In this document: positions 24,201 through 31,819 of the stretch, piece by piece
How the letters are laid out: every line of letters starts with the position of its first letter
How positions within the stretch are numbered: the stretch's first letter is position 1
Source: a virus
IMG/VR virus record: IMGVR_UViG_3300009068_000031
Span: 1-64,000 of that record
Length of the DNA: 64,000 nt
Direction: 5' to 3' (one strand)
Translations under genes and position numbers: made by a program
The notes under the pieces: model-generated
Databases searched by the model: none
Told to the model about the DNA's origin: nothing
The model's input: the letters and a program-made list of their open reading frames with translations, nothing else

Positions 24201-26929
24201 ATCAAAGACCTGCGTTGTTCAGCGAATATGTGTACAGTAACGAAGAAGACAACACAAAATCATACTTGAGAACTCAAGGCAGAGTAACTTTTGAACAACC
24301 ACCAGCATTGGGCAGTGCTATTCAAATTCAATATGAGATAGATGCCAATGTGTTGCAAACTCAAGACAGAGTGAATCATCTATATGAACCTATCACAGGC
24401 ATGTTGGGCAACGATTTGTCTCAACTGATAGAAGGCATAGACTACGGTGGAGTGGAAGTACGCAGCTTGTCATTTGGCGGTGGCACAGGATGGGATTCAG
24501 AACCATATTTTACCACCACTTGGGATACCTATGACACCACTTATGAAGATGAAGTGTTTAGATTGGACGGCAGTACCAACACATTTAATTTGAGTCAAGC
24601 GTTGTCTGCAGGAGCAATCTACAACATCTACAAGAACGGTGTGAGAATAGATGATCCCAACTACGGCACTGCTCAACCAGTAACCAATCCCAACGCATTG
24701 ATGAAAACCATTCAAGGTGATGGATCAACCACAGTGATTCAAATAAATGAACAATTGATACCCACAGTGGCCAATGATGTGATAGTGATACGCAAAAGCA
24801 CCAGTGATGGCAGCTTCTTGCCAGACCCAGATGCCTATGACACACTGCTGCAGGGTGGTGATCTGGCCTACAACACAGCAACAGGAATTTTATCACAAGA
24901 TATCATTGTGGATGGTGATGGATTTGTGACTCCTACCACCAGCAAAGGTCCAGAAGAATTGGTGCCAGGACAGGTATTGGACACTGTGGACATACAGGTG
25001 TATGATAGATCAGGAGAAACCGGCAGCAGAATCAACAGTTACAATTATTTAGGTGATAGCAGCACGTCTGTGTTTGCCATAGACTCATTGCCACAAAGTC
25101 AAGAAGGTGTGTTTGTGAAAGTGAACAATCAGATATTGGACAATTCAGCTTTCACCACAAACTTTGCCAACAAAACAGTAGTATTGAACAGTGTGCCAGC
25201 CAACAATGCTCAAATCAATATTATCACTATGAGCATGAATGGTGAAAAAATTGTGGACACAGATGTATTCACAGGAGATGGCAGCACATTTATATTTGTG
25301 ACCAGAGCAAAATTCAATATCAATCAATCTTCTTTTGTGAAGGTAAATGGACAAACAGCAACTTATGTGTTGGAAGAAACTGACAGTGGTTATCAATACA
25401 CCAACAAAACACTGATAAGATTTGCAGTGCCTCCAGCAGTGGGCAGTGTGATCACTTATGTGATTTACAGCAGCGTCAGCAAAACATTCAGTGAAGTAAC
25501 CTATGATGAATTCACTGGTGACGGTTCGACCATTGTGTATGATTTGAGTCAAACTCCTTTCAACCAAGAACCTTTGACACACAATGTGATAGTGAAAGTG
25601 GGCAACAATATTTTAAATGCTGGTTACAATGAAAGATTCAATGTCACAGCAGTGAGAGAATATGCTCTCAAAAGTTGGCAACAACCTTTTGGTTCAGTAC
25701 TGAGAACTGATGTAAGAGCATTTTTGAATGGTGTAGAATTAAACTCTGTGGAATATCGTTGGGAAAGTGCCAACAGCAGTGTGGTGTTGGAAGCTGGCAT
25801 AGGCACTGTGGGAGACATTTTAAAAGTGTATGTGATCAGTGACGGTGATTATGTGATAGGAGGATCTGGTGGATACACTTTGACTTTGGACACAGCACCC
25901 ACATTGGGACAAACTATTAAAGTTTGGCAGTTTACCAATCATGATGTGTTGCAGATAGAAAGAACAAATTATGATATCATTGCCAGAGACACCTTGGTGG
26001 TGGATTCCAACAATTACTTTGAATATCAAAATCTAACCAACGGTATTGTGAGATTGAGACAATCAGCTGTGGATGCACAGTATGTTTGGGTGGCCATCAA
26101 TGGCACAGTATTATCTCCCAGCGTGGATTACAAAGTGTTCAATGATCAGCAAACATTAAAGATAAAATCTACCATTCAGGCCAATGATGTGATAGATATT
26201 ATACATTTTACCGCACCTAAATATGTGTCCAAATTTGGTTTCAGACAGTTCAAGGACATGCTGAACAGAACACATTACAAACGTTTGGGCAATGACAACA
26301 AATATTATCTTACTCAAACATTGCATTGGTACAGTCAAGAAATATTATTAAGCGATACAGTGGGATTAACAGAACCAAATGTGAGTTTGGGTAGACCAGG
26401 AGTGTTGTTTATTGATGGAGAAAGAATAGAATACTTCTTGTTGTTTGCAGACAGAGTGGGTCAACTGCGCAGAGGCACACTGGGCACAGGTGTCAAAGAC
26501 AATTATGAATCGGGCACTGAAGTGTTTGATCAATCAGCATTCCAAACAGTGCCTTACAAAGATGAAACCATTACCGAAATATTCACCAGTGATGGATCCA
26601 CTGAAAACATCACTTTAAGTTGGATACCTCAGTCAGTGAATGAGTTTGAAGTGTTTGTGGCAGGCCGTAGATTGAGAAAAAACAGCATCCGTAGCTACAA
26701 TGCCACTTTGGGCATGGACAGTCCTGAAGCAGATGTGATCTTACCAGCTGAATTCAGTGTGTCAGGCACATCCACTATCTGCACTTTATTGGTGGCACCA
26801 CCAGTAAATACCAAGATTATTGTGGTGCGTAGGATAGGTAAATTATGGAACAACAGCACTCCTTTGAGTCAAACGGAGAATGACATAGCAAGATTCTTGC
26901 GTGCAAAAGAAGTGAGTTTGCCGCAATAA
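12242..26929 (+). CDS. Giant multidomain baseplate/tail structural protein (4,895 residues)
   Basis: One uninterrupted reading frame of 14.7 kb. The N-terminus (about residues 24-160: LLPKYFRTPTNTKFLHSTLD, QEYYSWNPNIDWDKFVNFRE) matches a family of very large structural proteins that follow gp6 in marine T4-like phages, at the gp7 position. Four W/Y...Y..GD.V......Y segments near residues 1437, 1694, 2181 and 2793 resemble short chitin-binding (CBM5/12-type) modules. FG-GAP/beta-propeller-like blades (FGASLDISADGKYIVVGAP; FANAVAVSNDGMFIAVGSP) occur around 2093-2175 and 2860-3075. Three GxGYxxxP repeats lie near 3493, 3858 and 3897. Several (T/S/L)DGST motifs lie at about 4104-4780. The modules suggest wedge attachment at the N-terminus and an extended glycan-binding exterior, which is inference. 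A late promoter overlaps its stop codon. Confidence 0.75.
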   Translation: MAYDNNQEDFPLPKGNQNTSDRKTSNLLPKYFRTPTNTKFLHSTLDQLLNPGTVEKISAFYGRKTAKAFEIQDNYINEVSDDRQNYQFEPVVVRRDNLNNVVFYKDYVDYINQIKSLSGNVDNHSVLNSQEYYSWNPNIDWDKFVNFREYYWLTSGPEVITITGIQQQIQSTYTVRLADNLDNYAYVLSPDGLTQNATIKLFKGITYRFDIDTPGMPFTIRTARILQDSYLYNEGVDQQNVEQGTTIFTVGVNTPDTLYYVSANDINAYGLIQIDEIIENSEINVEKEIIGKKSFTLTNGLSLSNGMKINFKGNVTPAKYAQNEWYVEGVGESIQLINEQDFAVPNDIADETLESFDDLGFDKNTYDIEDITADSKDYIVIKKNSLDKNPWTRANKWVHKSVLQAVADYKNITLDVNENLRAKRPIIEFDNGLKLYKFGSVAKPYVDVVDTFTKDVFSDIEGATGYNVDGVDLVDGMRLLVTADPDILVKNRIFTVKIINFGGDGDPTNKQISLIEPTDSAPLENEVVLVTNGTVNQGKMFYYDGASWKEAQAKTAVNQTPLFDVFDDEGDSFSNSVKYLSTNFLGNKVFSYRVGTGTNDVELGFPLAYRNVNNVGDIVFDFNLLSETFDYQSQDTLVTQSTDIGFLKRYSDRTTFKYVHGWTKAKNFSKQMVIRQYIASEQVNDFAVDVYNNSGLLNDLILKVYVDNKLLDSNEYQTVSINNILYVQLNNDLNSDQSIILKTHSDAVKNNQGYYEIPINLESNPLNDNLNDFTFGEVVNHVDSIIEQLNSFEGVNPGSNNLRDLGNLTAYGTKFVQHSAPINLSLYHITEKQVNVVKSVSFAQKEYDKFKKTFLQVAENSGFSGTVREHVDEIMKIINKDKNSNMPFYFSDMVPYGAAKKLTFKVYDNSNIYFALSQQFSMAQLNTKAVQVYLNGEQLYHKINYEFNSDNFCVINTALAVNDLVEIYEYESTNGNYVPSTPTKLGLYPRYKPQIYTDHTLINPVDVVQGHDGSIIVAYGDYRDELLLELEKRIYNNIKIEYNKDIRNIFDFVPGEFRNTGYKTSNIDQSMSADFIKWNSMVGTLDYTNNFFYDGSNSFTFNHSHMLSFAGTPLLGFWRAIYKQAYDTDRPHSHPWEMLGFSEQPTWWNTVYGPAPYTSDNLILWEDLQAGVIREPGKKVVYDPRFVRTDLLNHLPVNEDGELLSPINSNYAKNLILTLSSKQFKFGDQAPVENAWRRSSNYPFALLKSMLLNRPAHTMGVNFDASRIVKNITDEIIYTTTKKRITLKDLVFPNSRTDENYVLTSGLVNYISNYIKTDVLTKYADYQNTLTELTQQLGFKVKGFTEKEKFKLLLDSRSPLNQSNVFVPEENYDIHLNSSSPIDVLVYSAVIVEKLPEGFSVKGYDLTLPEFKYFAPIKKQNDSVKKVGGVSKSYVSWISNKVYGAGQIVQYQNQFYQAERDHLSGSKFDSSKFVKLSSLPIEGGITAVFSRNFEKETSVLNYGTVLPTQQHVVDFLLGYSKYLESKGFVFDNFNQKINAVENWNLSAQEFMFWTTQNWKSGAVLSLSPAANKIQLKTSFSVADNVFDNFYDYAVLKADGIKISKEKLSVVRQNNDFTLSVKNTSDGIYFVKIPLIQKEHVVLIDNVTVFNDVIYDFAAGYRQDRIKVIGYVVGNWNGSLNVPGFMYDEVKISEWQPFTDYSMSDVVKYKQFYYSANLNVTGSSTFDFDQWTKLSEKPVSTLKPNFEYKTNQFGDFYDLDTDNFDVEQQKLAQHLIGYQKREYLQNIINDDVAQYKFYQGFLQDKGTKNALEKLFNSLASANKDSIEFYEEWAIRTGQYGAATGFDEVEYVLDEKQFKLNPQPISLTNDLNPIDPDFVYRIKSDETYLKSENYNHNPFPEKNNLEKYIKTAGFVDPNDVDFILKNYDDILSIDTAKLKFDQYVWIGFFKQSWQVYKHIKTDYKVLSVTEANNLVTVVTDLYSNVSVDDIISVSIPQQNSKQLFKVKTVSLDQIVCHKNGNTVLTVNDGSSHGYLGTFVSNKLSNLESINAKAQDSGGFKNNDLFWVEDDNNAEWVTLKNNKVWQNHQQIVNFNTDSMASYGTAMSVDGSNNVMAVSDLNLGIYIYKRGSDSGQFTLRQVIDVPQNIWTGNADFGASLDISADGKYIVVGAPKASQVRSYYKGNYSTITAYDVGDIVKHKEQLWKVVNPVLGQDPSVDFTTFDAASFWSEVEFDAGINAYPTIKQMITGNYSVAGVSTDHLLIRAGSQQYRGSAVGDTLVLYWNNLTTEYPTGNTPFNGTATGIDKTFIDGAHTIQEKVDEIINIDLTLLTPTVGDTLSTEDADGEVVYVFSQGTQSIIYLSNVNGNFADSDQIKLGVFPVGDYTRVIAEDYDLTLAGWWLINIPSPGTVSAQADSKKSLVIRDIIKAGDPRTAFLYFNSLDTQQSQSVLPTIITPASQLSILTYDKQFTISGYSAFTGSIDDSRYLIRAPKAMSDVLPTATYDEVGVWFNTIQTGVPLSVTEPTALDLPFEDLNGVKEIIDVWNGFLRVLAQPDGLGTFYVPTVGDTVQDDATGSQAEVTYVKVVGFNVLQIYIKNKTGSFSVGTDFGPSVNLTLIGTPNRTVGVIQRSELEDAVVGSLFVFDQGSALVPTSNSAYHFINGLEYYLYQDITQDGVSRAASVPSRINRDYEQVFNIPAGLGYTSALTNQGLFLIYERLTNGNYVLTSSYLVPNMNNGTNLGLKTVLRQHNAVTTLYVSSAATATDTGKIYFVKKSSTQNWNLSVDPNYTGLFDISSVYRTNDLIAYNNIIYKSLTNQGPSSFVSTFWQPQTEGIDYQGYVPHDPNDDSTPTLEGDSTINISQLQNFGYTFDVNDSGSVLAVSVIDFIDSSSPTQNKVVIYRLVNGRYQYSQTLISPDSGEDNTDFANAVAVSNDGMFIAVGSPQADQTATDGGVVYVFKQTNGVYVNTQTLTSPQPQTTEKFGTNLDFDGDTLAISSLNGDMEINFSLDTNNTYFDAGATTFNNKLLDTGSIYVYENFNNVFVFADEFSVNDQDLVNFGKNIKINNNHVYASLSNYLNDHSSPYTEGLIFDFRKPNLTQTWNAHKTPVMSVDVDKIKEIFLYNTKNNKLLQKLDYIDPIQGKIAGIAEQELYYKTYYDPAVYTVGISGLSIDAQNSWHKEQVGRLWWDLSTVKFYDANQGNIIFTTNYWNKIFPGSSIDVYEWVESKYLPTEWNNLSDTKQGIVLGISGTTKYNNSVYVSKQVYDFISNSFSNRYYYWVKNKKTLPNIDSRKLSAYEVFQLIEDPKKQGYKFVSLLSKNQFAVNNIDNFLENKDTAINFKIWTIKNQDINIHNEFQLISEGIPYSKPKKEIEAVWFNSLIGYDEQFRSVPDENLSFKYKYGTLRKPRQGWFVNRIEALKQVIERANAVCKTNLITDTRDISRLNEFEESPSTITRLYDLTKDTLADLSFVGTANIEQAVLIPVIQNNKIVDVSIVNPGRGYRVVPTYKIIDSPGTGSGAELEFEINISGQITSVTVNKQGSNYSANTRIEVRKFSVLIQSDSEIGNKWSIHQWDSDLLEWQRILSQKYNVNQHWSYDDWYSVGYSKFTEVNHTVSDSYKLLLINDELGDIVKIENVGTGGWVLLEKIDNQNDVDYTINYKTIGRQNGTVQFSNSLYNFSQSTVGFNSTSYDVTVYDNQPITETRIILETLRDNIFVDELEVEYNKLFFSSLRYVFSEQSFVDWAFKTSFVKAQHNVGELNQRVVYKNDNLSNYQDYINEVKPYKTKVREYISAYESIDNSRVNVTDFDLPATYDPVSKKIVVSYAKVINDQIANSNITSIYPNKHWLDNVGFKVTTIKISNVGSGYLGTPTITITGGGGTGATAKAFVSNGRLTHIQIVDSGSGYLSAPTVNISGSLSTTGVAGQAVAILGDSLIKSTHIRVKFDRTTGTLLISNLTRTETFVGTGNQLTYSLKWPINLKSSKVKVIVNQRPALFSEYVYSNEEDNTKSYLRTQGRVTFEQPPALGSAIQIQYEIDANVLQTQDRVNHLYEPITGMLGNDLSQLIEGIDYGGVEVRSLSFGGGTGWDSEPYFTTTWDTYDTTYEDEVFRLDGSTNTFNLSQALSAGAIYNIYKNGVRIDDPNYGTAQPVTNPNALMKTIQGDGSTTVIQINEQLIPTVANDVIVIRKSTSDGSFLPDPDAYDTLLQGGDLAYNTATGILSQDIIVDGDGFVTPTTSKGPEELVPGQVLDTVDIQVYDRSGETGSRINSYNYLGDSSTSVFAIDSLPQSQEGVFVKVNNQILDNSAFTTNFANKTVVLNSVPANNAQINIITMSMNGEKIVDTDVFTGDGSTFIFVTRAKFNINQSSFVKVNGQTATYVLEETDSGYQYTNKTLIRFAVPPAVGSVITYVIYSSVSKTFSEVTYDEFTGDGSTIVYDLSQTPFNQEPLTHNVIVKVGNNILNAGYNERFNVTAVREYALKSWQQPFGSVLRTDVRAFLNGVELNSVEYRWESANSSVVLEAGIGTVGDILKVYVISDGDYVIGGSGGYTLTLDTAPTLGQTIKVWQFTNHDVLQIERTNYDIIARDTLVVDSNNYFEYQNLTNGIVRLRQSAVDAQYVWVAINGTVLSPSVDYKVFNDQQTLKIKSTIQANDVIDIIHFTAPKYVSKFGFRQFKDMLNRTHYKRLGNDNKYYLTQTLHWYSQEILLSDTVGLTEPNVSLGRPGVLFIDGERIEYFLLFADRVGQLRRGTLGTGVKDNYESGTEVFDQSAFQTVPYKDETITEIFTSDGSTENITLSWIPQSVNEFEVFVAGRRLRKNSIRSYNATLGMDSPEADVILPAEFSVSGTSTICTLLVAPPVNTKIIVVRRIGKLWNNSTPLSQTENDIARFLRAKEVSLPQ

Positions 26930-26933
26930 ATAC
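26924..26933 (+). promoter_or_regulatory. T4-type late promoter overlapping the giant gene's stop codon
   Basis: CAATAAATAC contains AATAAATA and includes the TAA stop of the giant gene (26927-26929). The predicted start near 26938 gives a 14-nt leader carrying AAAAGGA before the ATG at 26952. This is the same layout as the promoter at 3371-3380. Confidence 0.7.
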
Positions 26934-26951
26934 AATGTACAAAAGGATATT

Positions 26952-27557
26952 ATGATAGATAAATTCAAAGAATACAACGGCACATTGATACAAGGACATA
27001 TCAAAATACACGACCCAAAAACAGGTGAAATATTGGTGAACAAACGCAATGCTATTCACTATGAAAACATGAGCATAGCAATGGCAGAAAGTTTGGCCAA
27101 TGAAGGTCAGGGATTTATCAATTCCATGGTGTTTGGTACCGGAGGTACCTATATTGATCCCACAGGTATCGTGACCTATCTAACTCCCAACAGCACAGGA
27201 ACCAACGCTGCATTGTACAATCAAACATTCAGCAAAGTGGTGGATGATCGTTCAGTGAGCAACACTGATCCAGTGAGAAATAAAATTGAAACACGTCACG
27301 TGAATGGAACCAACTACACAGATATTTTAGTCACATGTTTATTGGACTATGGTGAGCCCAGCGGTCAAGATGCAGTGGATGCAGCCACAGGCACAGAAAG
27401 TTTATATGTGTTTGATGAATTAGGATTAAGAAGTTATTCCAGTTCAGGCACAGGAAGATTATTAACACATGTAATTTTTCATCCTGTACAAAAAAGTTTA
27501 AACAGATTAATACAAATAGATTACACAGTTAGAATACAAAGCCTTTCAGGAGTTTAA
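26952..27557 (+). CDS. Virion structural protein of the tail/fibre block, function unassigned
   Basis: A 201-residue protein. It opens with KFKEYNGTLIQGHIKIHDPK and contains a conserved-looking centre (FINSMVFGTGGTYIDPTG) and an acidic stretch ending in SLYVFDELGLRSY. I associate this pattern with a small structural protein found next to fibre genes in marine T4-like phages, but cannot name a T4 equivalent; it is shorter than gp8 (334). AAAAGGA precedes the ATG, and it has its own late promoter. It may connect the preceding giant protein to the fibres that follow; that is inferred from position only. Confidence 0.6.
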   Translation: MIDKFKEYNGTLIQGHIKIHDPKTGEILVNKRNAIHYENMSIAMAESLANEGQGFINSMVFGTGGTYIDPTGIVTYLTPNSTGTNAALYNQTFSKVVDDRSVSNTDPVRNKIETRHVNGTNYTDILVTCLLDYGEPSGQDAVDAATGTESLYVFDELGLRSYSSSGTGRLLTHVIFHPVQKSLNRLIQIDYTVRIQSLSGV

Positions 27558-27564
27558 TAGATAG

Positions 27565-29583
27565 ATGGCATACACAGTAAATTTTACAGATGTGGTAGGC
27601 AAAGGCAGTCTCACAGTGGATGACGGCACAGTCAATCAACAAACCAGTCTTCCTCTACCAGGACGTAACACCACATCATATGGAACCATCATAGCAGAAA
27701 ATTTTTTACATTTATTAGAAAATTTTGCCAACAACTCAGCTCCAGTAAATCCTGTGGAAGGACAACTGTGGTATGATACCACAGTGGGAGTGGATCAATT
27801 AAAAGTTTATGACGGAACTAATTTTGTTGCTGCAGGAGGATTAAAAAAAGCACCCACTCAACCTTTGGCAGGACAAAGTGTGGTAGGTGATCTTTGGGTG
27901 GACACAGACAATCAGCAATTGTATCTATTCACAGGATCTGGTTGGGTGTTGGTAGGACCAGAATTCAGTCAAGGACTCAGCACAGGAACAAAACCTTACA
28001 CCATCACAGGCACAGACAATTTAGAATACACAGTGGTATTGATTGAAGTGGAAGCCAAGCCAGTGGCAATAATTTCCACAAAAAGTTTCACACCCAAAGC
28101 CTCTATCACAGGATTCAGCAGCATACTGCCAGGATTCAATCTCAGTTCGGCTGACATTGAAGGATCAGGAGTGGGAAAATTTTATGGCACATCACAAAAA
28201 GCAGAATCTTTGATAGCAGCCAACAGTGAAGTGGTAGCAGGATCGAATTTTTTAAGAAAAGACAAAGCCAACATTGCTGATTTTTCATTGAAAATTAACA
28301 ACAATGCAGGTTTGGATGTGGGTAACACTGCCATATTCAATCTGGGAGTGGAAAGTCAAGCAGCAGTATTCAGTCATAGAACTTCAGGAGCCAACATTGA
28401 TTTTAGAGTGAATGATGCTGGCACAACCAAAACAGTATTGAGATTGGATTCCAACACCAACGTGGGTATCAATAATTTAGCACCCAGTGAAGCATTGGAT
28501 GTCACAGGCAATATCAAAGCCAGTGGCGAATTGTATGTGGATGCCGTGACAGACAGTGTCAGCGTGGGCACAGGAGCGTTGATTGTAAAAGGTGGAGTGG
28601 GCATTGCCAAACAATTGCGTGTGGGTGATACTGCAACTTTTGAAGATGATATCACAGTGAGAAATATTATAACAGTGAACAATAATACCTATGACATAGG
28701 CACTGTGACAAACAGATTTTTAAACGTTTATGCCAATTCATTTGTGGGCAACCTAGTAGGTAACGTGAGCGGTACAGTGAGTGGAGCAGCTGGAACCAGT
28801 AATAAACTTACCAGTCAGACCACTTTTCAAATGTCAGGAGATGTGAGTGCTCCAAGTTTTACTTTTGATGGACAAACTGGAGGCACAGTAAAAACTTTTG
28901 CTACCAGCATCAGTAATGGATTTATAGCCAGCAAAACTGCCACAGGCACCAGTCAAAACAGCGATGAATTTATTTTAAACAGAGTCAGTGGTACCACAGG
29001 CGTTTTTAAAATCAGTAGAGACAATCTATTTGATGCCATTGCTAAAATACCCACAGGTATGATCACACCGTTTGGTGGATCCTCAGCACCCACACATTGG
29101 TTGTTGTGTGATGGCACAGAATATGTGATAGGCACTTATCCAGAATTATACGCAGTGATAGGTTCGTCGTTTGGCGTAGCTACAGCAGGATATTTTCGAA
29201 CTCCAGATTTACGAGGCCGTATGCCTCTGGGCAAAGACAACATGGGCGGAACCAGTGCCAACAGAGTCACTGCCACAGCAGCAGACAGTGTGGGCGGATT
29301 TGGTGGTGATGAAAGCAAAGTGATTCCAGTGACCAACTTGCCTGATCACGAACACGATTTACAAGGAGCAGCAGGTGCTCAATACTATGCTGTTAGAGAT
29401 GTGCCGGGCATAGGCGCAGGAGAAACCACAGCAATCACGTATGACGCTCCCACAGGATCAGGTCAAGGATCTGCACTGCCCAGCAGCGGAGGTGTTTTGT
29501 CAGGATCTTTGGGCAATGCTCAGGATGTTATGAACCCATTCACCACAGTGAACTATATTATCTACACAGGACAGAGCAACTAA
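27565..29583 (+). CDS. Tail fibre with N-terminal anchor domain and C-terminal phage tail collar domain
   Basis: A 672-residue fibre. The N-terminal 130 residues (NFLHLLENFANNSAPVNPVE, GQLWYDTT, LWVDTDNQQLYLFTG) recur in the next two genes and probably anchor the fibre. The middle is a repetitive beta-rich shaft. Near residue 495 a phage tail collar domain begins (MITPFGGSSAPTHWLLCDG, then YFRTPDLRGRMPLGKDNMGG). The end (TTVNYIIYTGQS) is typical of short tail fibres. Collar-domain proteins form the receptor-binding tips of many tails. The stop overlaps the next ATG (TAATG). Confidence 0.83.
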   Translation: MAYTVNFTDVVGKGSLTVDDGTVNQQTSLPLPGRNTTSYGTIIAENFLHLLENFANNSAPVNPVEGQLWYDTTVGVDQLKVYDGTNFVAAGGLKKAPTQPLAGQSVVGDLWVDTDNQQLYLFTGSGWVLVGPEFSQGLSTGTKPYTITGTDNLEYTVVLIEVEAKPVAIISTKSFTPKASITGFSSILPGFNLSSADIEGSGVGKFYGTSQKAESLIAANSEVVAGSNFLRKDKANIADFSLKINNNAGLDVGNTAIFNLGVESQAAVFSHRTSGANIDFRVNDAGTTKTVLRLDSNTNVGINNLAPSEALDVTGNIKASGELYVDAVTDSVSVGTGALIVKGGVGIAKQLRVGDTATFEDDITVRNIITVNNNTYDIGTVTNRFLNVYANSFVGNLVGNVSGTVSGAAGTSNKLTSQTTFQMSGDVSAPSFTFDGQTGGTVKTFATSISNGFIASKTATGTSQNSDEFILNRVSGTTGVFKISRDNLFDAIAKIPTGMITPFGGSSAPTHWLLCDGTEYVIGTYPELYAVIGSSFGVATAGYFRTPDLRGRMPLGKDNMGGTSANRVTATAADSVGGFGGDESKVIPVTNLPDHEHDLQGAAGAQYYAVRDVPGIGAGETTAITYDAPTGSGQGSALPSSGGVLSGSLGNAQDVMNPFTTVNYIIYTGQSN

Positions 29584-31811
29584 TGAGTTATAAAATTAAC
29601 AAAACAGATGGCACTTTATTGGTGGATTTGATTGACGGTACAATCAACACAGAATCGTCGGACATCACACTGATAGGAAGAAACTACAAAGGATTTGGAG
29701 AACTGATCAACGAAAACTTTGTGAAGATGCTGGAAAATTTTGCCAGTTCTTCTGCTCCTGCAAATCCTTTGCGTGGACAGTTGTGGTATGACACATCAGA
29801 AAATAGATTGAAAGTCTACAATGGCACAGAATTCAGCACCAATGGTATCATAGTGAGTTCCACACAGCCCAATCTAGCTGCTGGAGATATATGGATAGAC
29901 AGTTTGAACAACCAGATGAAATTTTTTGATGGTTCAGACTTGGTTTTAGTTGGTCCTATCTTCACAGAAAGCCAAGGTGTGAGTGGATTTGTTACAGAAT
30001 CTAAATTGGACACACAAAATCAAACCAGAACCATACTGAAATTTTTTGTGGGCAACACATTGATAGGAGTATGGAGTGCGGTAGAATTTACTCCAGTAAT
30101 CAGTCAATTGATTTCAGAATTGGTGTCAGGCAGTAATCCCACAGGAATAATTTATCAAGGATTTAATTTAACCAACACAGCATACAAATACAGAGGCATT
30201 GCTCTCAAAGCAGAATCATTGATAGATGGTCTGGGCAATACCATAATGGCTGATTCATTGCTGAGATCTGATGCCAATGACATCACCACTGGCACTTTAA
30301 AAATTCAAAACAACGGCGGACTCACCATAGGATTGAACGACAATCTAACTTTGAAATATGGCAGTGTGAGTTTGCCCAATGCTAGCATTATTAAAAATAA
30401 TGTGAGTGAATCAGACATATCAATCAATGTGTCAAATCCAGCAGAGGTATCAGCTGTGTACATAGATGCCACCACATACACCACATCTTTGACCACCAGC
30501 ACTGGCAGAGTGGGAATATTCAATACCACACCCACAAGAACTTTGGACATTGCAGGTGATGTGAGAATTCAAGGCAATTTAAACATTGAAGGCACAGGCA
30601 CGTCAGCCATTGTGGAAGATCTTAGAGTGGAAGATAAAACCATTGAACTGGCCACTATCACTGGAACACCTTTGGGCAATGACTCATATGTGTCAGGTGG
30701 GGGTATTGTATTAAAATCATCAGTGACTGATAAAACACTATTATGGCAATCAGGTACCACTGCTTGGAGCAGTTCAGAACACGTAAATTTAGCCACAGGC
30801 AAAGAATACAAAATAAATGGCGTCACAGTGCTGTCAGCCACTGCATTGGGATCAACCATTGCCAGTGCTCCAGGATTGACATCGCTGGGTACTTTAACAG
30901 GACCTTTGAATGTGGACAATTTAAGATTGCAAGGTATCACTCTGAGCAGCCAAAGTGGACAAAATTTACAATTACAAGCAGCCACAAATATAATTTCTAT
31001 TCAAGGTTCTGCTAGAATCACTGGATTAGGAACACCTACAGCTGCCACAGATGCAGTGAGAAAAGATTATGTGGATGGTTACTTGCCTATCAGTCTAGTG
31101 GCAGACATCACAGGATTTTCCGTATTGTCAGGTGGAGTGAATGGCAGTATTATAAGATTATTATCAGACTTGTATCCACCTGCAGGATATGCTGGAGCAG
31201 GATTGGGCATACCAGCCAGTGCTGCAGGCAGAATAGCCAGAGTACACACAGTGGAATTTGGATCTTTAACAGTGAATATTCCAGGAGCCAACATTGAATC
31301 AGCTCTGGATGAATCTTTCACAGCAGTGGATCAAACATTGAGTGCTGCTCCCAACACAGTGCAGACCATTCAAACATATCTCAGTGGTGCTGCTCTGTTG
31401 GATCCAGGCCATATACGTATCACCACACCATCAGGACATTTTTATGAAGTGGGCAACACAGTGACCATCACTGGAAGTTCAGGCACAGGAGTATTTGCTC
31501 CCACAGGATTTGATGGCACTTACACTGTGGCCAAAGTGATTGAAAACGCCATTCCCAGCACACAATTTGACATCAACATTTCAGCCACTATTCCTACTAT
31601 TGATGCAGTATCAGGTGCATTGTACACATCCAGCAGTGCTGCAGTGACCAGAACACCAGCAGTAGGTAATTCCAACAAAACTGTGCTGCAAGATGTGGCT
31701 TTTGGCCCTGTTACAGGAGCAGTTAGCACCACTGTTAGCAGAGCATTAAAACAATTCATAGTTTCAGGTGGAGCTTGGACTTTCCACAGCAATTTAACAT
31801 CAACCGTTTAA
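29583..31811 (+). CDS. Tail fibre paralogue with shared N-terminal anchor domain
   Basis: A 742-residue fibre. The N-terminus (FVKMLENFASSSAPANPLRG, QLWYDTSENRLKVYNGTEF, GDIWIDSLNNQMKFFDGS) is clearly homologous to the fibres before and after it. A repetitive shaft follows, with segments such as RVGIFNTTPTRTLDIAGDVR (about 308-327) typical of beta-helical fibre shafts. The C-terminal part is unlike the collar domain of its upstream neighbour and is rich in Ser, Thr and Ala. It probably trimerises and carries a different tip. Its stop (31809-31811) lies directly before a late promoter. Confidence 0.75.
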   Translation: MSYKINKTDGTLLVDLIDGTINTESSDITLIGRNYKGFGELINENFVKMLENFASSSAPANPLRGQLWYDTSENRLKVYNGTEFSTNGIIVSSTQPNLAAGDIWIDSLNNQMKFFDGSDLVLVGPIFTESQGVSGFVTESKLDTQNQTRTILKFFVGNTLIGVWSAVEFTPVISQLISELVSGSNPTGIIYQGFNLTNTAYKYRGIALKAESLIDGLGNTIMADSLLRSDANDITTGTLKIQNNGGLTIGLNDNLTLKYGSVSLPNASIIKNNVSESDISINVSNPAEVSAVYIDATTYTTSLTTSTGRVGIFNTTPTRTLDIAGDVRIQGNLNIEGTGTSAIVEDLRVEDKTIELATITGTPLGNDSYVSGGGIVLKSSVTDKTLLWQSGTTAWSSSEHVNLATGKEYKINGVTVLSATALGSTIASAPGLTSLGTLTGPLNVDNLRLQGITLSSQSGQNLQLQAATNIISIQGSARITGLGTPTAATDAVRKDYVDGYLPISLVADITGFSVLSGGVNGSIIRLLSDLYPPAGYAGAGLGIPASAAGRIARVHTVEFGSLTVNIPGANIESALDESFTAVDQTLSAAPNTVQTIQTYLSGAALLDPGHIRITTPSGHFYEVGNTVTITGSSGTGVFAPTGFDGTYTVAKVIENAIPSTQFDINISATIPTIDAVSGALYTSSSAAVTRTPAVGNSNKTVLQDVAFGPVTGAVSTTVSRALKQFIVSGGAWTFHSNLTSTV

Positions 31812-31819
31812 GATAAATA
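31812..31819 (+). promoter_or_regulatory. T4-type late promoter for the third fibre gene
   Basis: GATAAATA follows the stop of the preceding fibre. The predicted start near 31825 leaves a 16-nt leader containing AAGAGGA (31827-31833) before the ATG at 31841. Confidence 0.65.
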
